Source: Echinarachnius parma
Taxonomy: Eukaryota; Echinodermata; Echinoidea; Clypeasteroida; Echinarachniidae
DNA: 64,000 nucleotides
Direction: 5' to 3'
NCBI GenBank assembly: GCA_037951105.1
Contig: JBAMJV010008900.1
Location: 1 to 64,000, forward strand
Shown: piece by piece, positions 58,511 through 64,000 of the stretch
How positions within the stretch are numbered: position 1 is the first letter of the stretch
How the letters are laid out: the number at the start of each line of letters is the position of its first letter
Notes under the pieces: generated by a model
Databases searched by the model: none
Told to the model about the DNA's origin: nothing
What the model saw: only the letters and a program-made list of their open reading frames with translations
Position numbers and translations under genes: made by a program

Positions 58511-59878
58511 GTTTGCTGTCATTCTACCTTTTTATAATCAACATCCTTTATGTTGTGGTTTGTTGCTATCTATCATCCTGTAACGTGCTGAAATTGTTAT
58601 GGAAGCATTAGTTTATGTTAATTATGAAACAGCCTGTAGTATTCAGCCTTCAGCCTTCATCAGTGGCTGAATGTTGATTAATATTGACTGGCCTTCAGTG
58701 GTATATCATACATATTGCAATCGCTAAGATCATATTGCACGAGTCGAAGAGGAGTTCAAAATGTACTATCGAATGCAATCTTTTTGATATGACTATCCAC
58801 AGAAAACCATAGATAAACATAAATAAACATCTTAATCTGTCTTGTTCATTGAAGAAGACCAATACATTGAATGTAAAATAACCGATTAAAACAATTCAAC
58901 CCATAAATGATCATTTGCGCGTATGATATAGCAAAGATACGTAAACGTATTCATACGTCATAATTAGAAACGGTAAAATCCATTCATAGGTCATTTATAA
59001 ACGCGTGTATGAATGTGCGCACTTACGCGCTGTATTGAATATTATATTCCACATACTAAGAATCTTGCTCTACGATTGGTCCAAAGTTAATCATGTGATT
59101 AAACATAGTTTCGCCCATCATTGATGGGAGAAGATAGCTTGGGTGAAAGTGCGTTGCACTCACTAGATAAAAGTACTATCTACACCCCGCGGTTGCATTG
59201 ACTCCGAGTCAATGACTCGACTGTGGAGCTAGCTCGTGTACAAATTCAGTACCCAAATGATGTTGCGTGATAACTCTATCCGCGCGAATTACAAATTTAT
59301 TTTATTCGCTGTGCATATGTAGCGCACTGAAGCTGCATGCATTCGCTATGCACTGTACCATATGATACGTATCGTACATACATTACACCGTTTGTTGTTG
59401 TTCTGTTGTTCTAAATGGCGGTCACAGACGTAAGATTTGAGCTCTAACGAAGCTGAAATTGACATTTTTTTGCTTGAGAGTGAAAGTAAAAATACAAAGC
59501 GACAACTTAAGTTCAGCCTGAAAGTGTTCCAAGATTATTGCGATGAGCTGGAAGCATACATTCTGACGACATGGACTTGAAAGCGCTAGACCAAGTGTTG
59601 GGGAGACTCTATTTTCGTGTTTGTTGACATTTGAATTGGTGGAGTTTACATTTCGCGTTTTAACTTTTGGATTTTTCAAGGAGTTACTGTTGTTGACTTT
59701 TGAACTGTTCAATATAATGGAATTGTCAAGCCTGGAGTTACCCTGTTACCGAAATTGGAATAACGTCATTGTTGGTAAGTAGATCAAACCTACATGTGTA
59801 GTAACACTCAGTACTTAGAGTTAGACTAGGCCTGCTTAGACCAGTAGACTAGATCTAGAAGTTCGATGTAGAATATAA
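58511..59878. other. Low-repeat region; possible 5' exon at 59717-59774
   Basis: Fewer visible repeats and a higher GC content than its neighbours. ATG at 59717 opens 19 codons ending at a consensus donor (TTG|GTAAGTAGA, 59775). No matching downstream exon was found: the next acceptor-like site leads into a palindrome. Not called as a gene. Confidence 0.25.
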
Positions 59879-60047
59879 AGCAAATAATCACCTTTTGGTT
59901 TCAGGCGATGGCAAACTATCACTTCCTCGGCTATCTGAATGTATACGCTATCTTTCCTCAGCTTCGCTTCGGAAAGATAGCTACATCCAGATCGCCTCGG
60001 AAGTGATAGTTTGTGCCATCGCCTCCACCAACGGTTATTATTTGCTT
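59879..60047. repeat. Foldback, ~170 bp
   Basis: GCGATGGCAAACTATCACTT pairs with AAGTGATAGTTTGTGCCATC, and GCTATCTTTCC with GGAAAGATAGC, around TCAGCTTCG; outer CAAATAATCACC pairs with GGTTATTATTTG. Confidence 0.85.
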
Positions 60048-60639
60048 ATTAGCCCAACGGAGGGGTAATATCGTCTGATACTGCTCGGAAAATCCAATTT
60101 TGCAGAGTTGCAGAATACACCATACGATAGCAATATCTTAACAATGATGCCCAATATGAAAGGCAAACACGAGACGGAAACTAAATATCAATTTCGTCTT
60201 TATTCGATCATTTCGCCAAATGTCAACATAATCAACTTATTAATTTGTAAAACATAATTATTAGTAAATTACAATTTAAATTCGTCGGGCACAGTTTATT
60301 CTGTCATCAAAATTGTATGCTCTTTCAAATGTGACATTCATTTTTTTTAAAATTTGTTAATACACACATTATTTCGTTCAGCACCTTCTATACCATGTAT
60401 ACTAAAACTTACCTACTCGTTTAACGTTTGTATAATCTGCATGACAATCATTATATAGGTATAAATATTCAATTTGTAACTCATATCTCTGCATGATAAC
60501 GGATGAGAATGTTTGGAAATGACAATTTTCGCGGCCATTTCAACTTCTCCAGAACTCCCACTATAGACTATTTTGAATAGGATAACACAGTGGCGAAACC
60601 GGGATTTTTTCAAGGGGGGGGGGGAGTTATTTCGTCGAC

Positions 60640-60905
60640 CAAACATTTTGATGGTGGAGTGTCGGTAAGGAATTTTCGAGGGGGTGTTCTCTAAAAAAAT
60701 TCGAGGGGGGATATCGGTAAAGATTTTTCGAGGGGGGTGTCGGTGAAGATTTTTCGAGGGGGGGGGGGGGGAGGTGTCAGTGAAGATTTTTTTGAGGGAA
60801 TTTTGAGGGGAGGGGGGGGGGGTGTCAGTGAACATTTTTCGAGGGGAGTGTCCGTCAACATTTTTTCAAAGGGGGGCGGGGGGAGGGGGGTTGTCGATGA
60901 AGATT
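60640..60905 (+). repeat. ~26-bp G-rich minisatellite
   Basis: About eight units of the form TCGGTGAAGATTTTTCGAGG with G-runs of 4-14 between them. G-quadruplex-prone; unit count may vary between individuals. Confidence 0.85.
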
Positions 60906-61080
60906 TTTTTGAAGCCGAGTCCGAGATCCTTTAAAATTGTTCGAGGCCGAGACTGAGACCTCTCACAAATTTCACGGCCGAGACCGATGACCACTTGTTT
61001 TTCGGCCCGAGACCATTGGTTATGATGCTTGAGACCACTAAAAATTGGCCTCAAAACCACTAAACCACTCAAAACCACAA
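60904..61080. repeat. CGAGGCCGAGACCGA-type repeat
   Basis: GCCGAGTCCGAGATCC, CGAGGCCGAGACTGAGACC and CGGCCGAGACCGATGACC, inverted relative of 49128-49255. Followed by a G-run near 61136. Confidence 0.7.
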
Positions 61081-61650
61081 TTTTTTAACGAAGGGGGGTG
61101 GGGTGAACCAATCCCCCCAAACAGCCAAAGGGGAGGGGGGGGGGGGGGGGGTATGAACCCCCCTTAAATAAATAATGTTCAGTTTTAGTACCACTTCGTT
61201 ATCCATAGTCTCCAAATTGTGTTCCTGCTAATTCTATTCTTTGTGTGTATTTGTATCATATTGACGCATTGATCTATTTAAACATAATCTTACGCATTAT
61301 CACCACTTTCTTGTTCGGCATACACAGTTGACCGCTTTTACTAATGTCAGTGCATTGCTTAAGGAATAATTGCGTTAGTTGTAAACTTTCGAAAATAATG
61401 TTAAGTATTGACTCTTTTGTGTCCAATGGAATTTTTTTATAAATAGCAGAAATGGGCATGATCAGATATTTTAGAGTGTACAATATACTATGTATACATT
61501 AACTGTCAACAACATTTGTAATATCATTGTCAACAGTTTGTGAGGTCACAATTTAATATACGAATGCGCTTATTTATCAGTCGGTATAGATTGCATACAT
61601 CGATACAAAGGTAAGACAATCGTAACTTGGACTCCTCATGTGTAAATGTA

Positions 61651-62639
61651 TACTCCGCAAAAAAAGAAACTGGACACTTGTATAAGTTGAAATATTTCAT
61701 ATTAATGTACGATAAAGTGTACATGATCATATATCAAATTAAAGGGAATTTAGTCCTCTACATGCAGGGTATAACTTAAAGGTGTAATCGTTCATGCATG
61801 AAATGCCATGGTCAATTAACACTAGCAAGGTCTGTTTTCAAAAATAGCAAAACAATGGAGGACCACACCATTCGACTGAAATGATAGTAAGCGTTTCACT
61901 TAAAACAAGATGAGCGGGGCAAGTAAATTATGACATTATTCAATTTTATTGTTATGAACAAACTCTGGAAATACAAATTTGTCAATAAAACAGGGCCAGG
62001 TTATGAGAGCATTATTATACTGGTCTGTATTACAGGCATGAAGCTTGTCTATTTCATGTATCCCCTGCAATTTTAACCATAATTACCTAGATAAATGTCA
62101 TGTTAAAGACTGCCCAAATGTTTGACCAAGGGTGACTTCTGGTTTTGAAGATCTTTGGACTACGGTATAATTCTTGAGAAGAATTTATACCATTTTCATG
62201 CTGAAATAAGGGCACAAACTGTGGTTTTGACTAATAAAGCTTTGCCATGGAATTCCCCATTTTGTTACTTTTGGATGAAAATAACACCTATAACGTTCAC
62301 AATTTGTCTTCATTTATACTCTTTATTGAGATGAAGATAGAAAAGGTCACATTTGTAATGAAAAATTATGCCATCTCATGAATATAGCGTTTTAGATTAT
62401 GCTTATCAACATTTATATGGTTGAGTGGATGTTCCATTTTTGCTATTTTTGAAAACAGACCTTGGTGTGGTTAATTGACCGTGACAAGTCATGCATGAAT
62501 GATTTCATCTGGATTTCATGCGAATATTGAAGAGGGTAATTTTAACTTTAATTTGATATACAATATCATATATTTTATCGTTAATGAATACGAAATATTT
62601 GGTCTAATACAAGTGTCCAGTTTCTTTTTTTGCGGAGTA
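61651..62639. mobile_element. 989-bp Tc1/mariner-like foldback element
   Basis: TA (61649-61650; 62640-62641) flanks TACTCCGCAAAAAAAGAAAC and its perfect inverse, followed by TGGACACTTGTAT. Inverted arms extend about 210 bp (TTCATGCATGAAATGCCATG.. against ..GTCATGCATGAA; GTCTGTTTTCAAAAATAGCA against TGCTATTTTTGAAAACAGAC). No transposase frame. Confidence 0.88.
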
Positions 62640-62647
62640 TATATTAA

Positions 62648-62838
62648 AAGGGGTAGTACAGGTTTGATAAGGCTGATCTTTAGTTACCAAAACCTGCACA
62701 ATAACATTACAAACAAATATTTATAACTCCACCATGCATAATTGATATTTAGCCGTTTCTGAACTGATTTGGATAAAATAGAGTTTATTCTGTCATTAAA
62801 ATATATCGCACCCTCTATACCAAAACTGAACTACCCCT
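62648..62838. mobile_element. 191-bp TTAA MITE (AAGGGGTAGTACAGG ends)
   Basis: TTAA (62644-62647; 62839-62842), AAGGGGTAGTACAGGTTT left and AAACTGAACTACCCC right. Abuts the TA element just before it. Confidence 0.82.
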
Positions 62839-62989
62839 TTAAGTCTCCAAGGACAAATAATGCTTGCCTTCTTTGGGTCGATGTATTAACACAAAACGCT
62901 TAATGATATATATATGATATTTAACGGAAGAACTAGGGGGCGATAAGTATTACACCAACAATACCATTCTTACAAACACTTGTATGAAT

Positions 62990-63240
62990 TGAGAACATTA
63001 TGTAACAATTTCAGTGTGATGACTTTAACATACATAACACCTCCACCTCCTTTTACATTCTTGCCAAGCATGTTATAGCCCTTTATTTCAAACAATCGGG
63101 GAGAGTCGACCCTAGGCCACGATTCACTTACACCAATGATATTAAAGTTATAATGAATAGATATTAGTAGCTTATCGAAATAGCATGCTAAGGCGATGGG
63201 TAATGCACACGTTACATTAACACATATGAGACTTAAAAAA
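62990..63240 (-). mobile_element. LINE endonuclease fragment
   Basis: The minus strand reads SIHYNFNIIGVSESW, then DSPRLFEIKGYNMLG and KGGGGVMYVK, the central part of the APE-type endonuclease of CR1/Jockey-type LINEs (..IIGISETW..IPGY..RGGGVALYV). An isolated fragment; nothing of the reverse transcriptase nearby. Confidence 0.75.
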
Positions 63241-63677
63241 AAACACATCAAAACACATGGATACCAACCACAGAAGTAATACTACCAAAACAATTCCTCT
63301 ATGGAGGAATATATAACAGGTACTGACGTAACGAATTTAAGATAATATTGACAGAAGAATAGACAAATAAATCCCTGCAATATGCAGGTAGAGTGTCCCA
63401 AAATCAGGTAACATAATAAAGCAATACAATTTAAAAACATTCGAGCGGACAAAATTGTGGACAAATACAAAAGCATAATTGTTTCCGTATTCTCAATACA
63501 GGTAAGATTGATGGTGGAATATGAGAACACCCAAATAGTCATTTTAAAGTAAAAATAACGAAGTATCTAACCCTGGTTTATTTTTCTCTTACCATAAGCT
63601 AAACAACACGGTAGAAGAGAAATGTGGAAGCTTCAAAGTAAAAGTAAAGAGTTAGACAAAGTTACTGAATCACTTAA

Positions 63678-64000
63678 AAGGGACTTAGTAACATTGTCCA
63701 AATCCTCAAAATCCAATTGGTATTCTAGTGGTTCCCCTCATACCTAAGTGTATTCGTGTTAACAACAAAGGCATGGGACGGTTTCGGTTTTCCAAATTTC
63801 CCTTTCGTTAAAAAGATATTTAGTTTAATTGATGTTAAATTATCCACTGGACCACGAAAACCGTGTAAAAATTGAGTGCAATGAGTTAGTGAATATCACT
63901 CTGCCTTTTTGCTCATTACTCGGCCATATAACGTCCATTTGACTTGAAATTGTTTACACAACAACCAGTGGACGTATTGGGTGACAACAATAAACATTGA
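63678..64000. mobile_element. TTAA MITE (AGGGACTTAGTAAC family), cut by window end
   Basis: TTAA at 63674-63677, then AAGGGACTTAGTAACATTG and the family interior (CGGTTTTCCAAATTTCCC, GTCCATTTGACTTGAAATTG). The right end is outside the window. Confidence 0.85.

Noticed and set aside
59905..60068. A second exon following the candidate at 59717
   Set aside because: The open frame lies entirely on a palindrome, which explains both the apparent acceptor and the reading frame.
60413..60835. A Pro-rich 140-codon frame
   Set aside because: It is the reverse reading of the G-rich 26-bp minisatellite.
1..64000. Viral or endogenous retroviral genes
   Set aside because: No gag/pol/env-like frame or LTR pair was seen; all reverse-transcriptase remnants are non-LTR type.

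Overview
This is animal (metazoan) genomic DNA: spliced genes with GT/AG introns, non-LTR retrotransposon remnants, a tRNA-derived SINE, many short inverted-repeat transposons, TTAGGG/CCCTAA-type repeats and very frequent poly-G/poly-C runs. A secreted galactose-type (QPD) C-type lectin together with this repeat mix fits a marine invertebrate, most likely an echinoderm. The species is an inference and cannot be fixed from the window alone. Nothing bacterial, phage-like or viral was recognised.

Two protein-coding genes can be assembled by hand, both on the minus strand. (1) Cytosolic-type NADP-dependent isocitrate dehydrogenase (IDH1-like) enters at the left edge. Its start exon is at 7607-7622, exon 2 at 5427-5466 and exon 3 at 163-269; the rest lies beyond base 1. 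All splice phases agree. Introns 1 and 2 are loaded with transposons (a pogo/Tigger-like element, a hAT-like element with an 8-bp target duplication, a TTAA element and two foldbacks). (2) A complete 180-residue C-type lectin is encoded in three exons at 48013-48300, 45859-45994 and 43883-44001. It has a signal peptide, WIG, QPDN and WND motifs, and the canonical cysteines. The end of its last exon is copied in a ~74-bp tandem array downstream, and a 2.5-kb Harbinger-like element sits inside that array.

The rest is repeat-dominated. Region by region: 1-7.6 kb, IDH1; 8.7-10.8 kb, a dead LINE carrying an inserted palindromic minisatellite; 11.6-28.1 kb, a LINE fragment that runs into a four-unit tandem array of a ~4.1-kb composite unit built from several MITEs, a G-tract and CCCTAA repeats; 28.1-32.9 kb, dispersed repeats, a SINE and nested MITEs; 32.1-38.0 kb, a nearly perfect 2,941-bp tandem duplication; 39.9-40.8 kb, a large palindrome; 41.1-48.3 kb, the lectin locus with a LINE in intron 1; 50.0-51.2 kb, a G-rich element with a triplicated core; 51.4-54.3 kb, a 1.43-kb tandem duplication in which each copy carries a different private insertion; 55.5-64 kb, further TTAA- and TA-target MITEs, G-rich minisatellites and a LINE endonuclease fragment.

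The most useful aspect of the window is that duplications inside it supply empty-site controls for several transposon insertions. This lets target-site duplications (TTAA, TTA, TA and an 8-bp site) be read directly.
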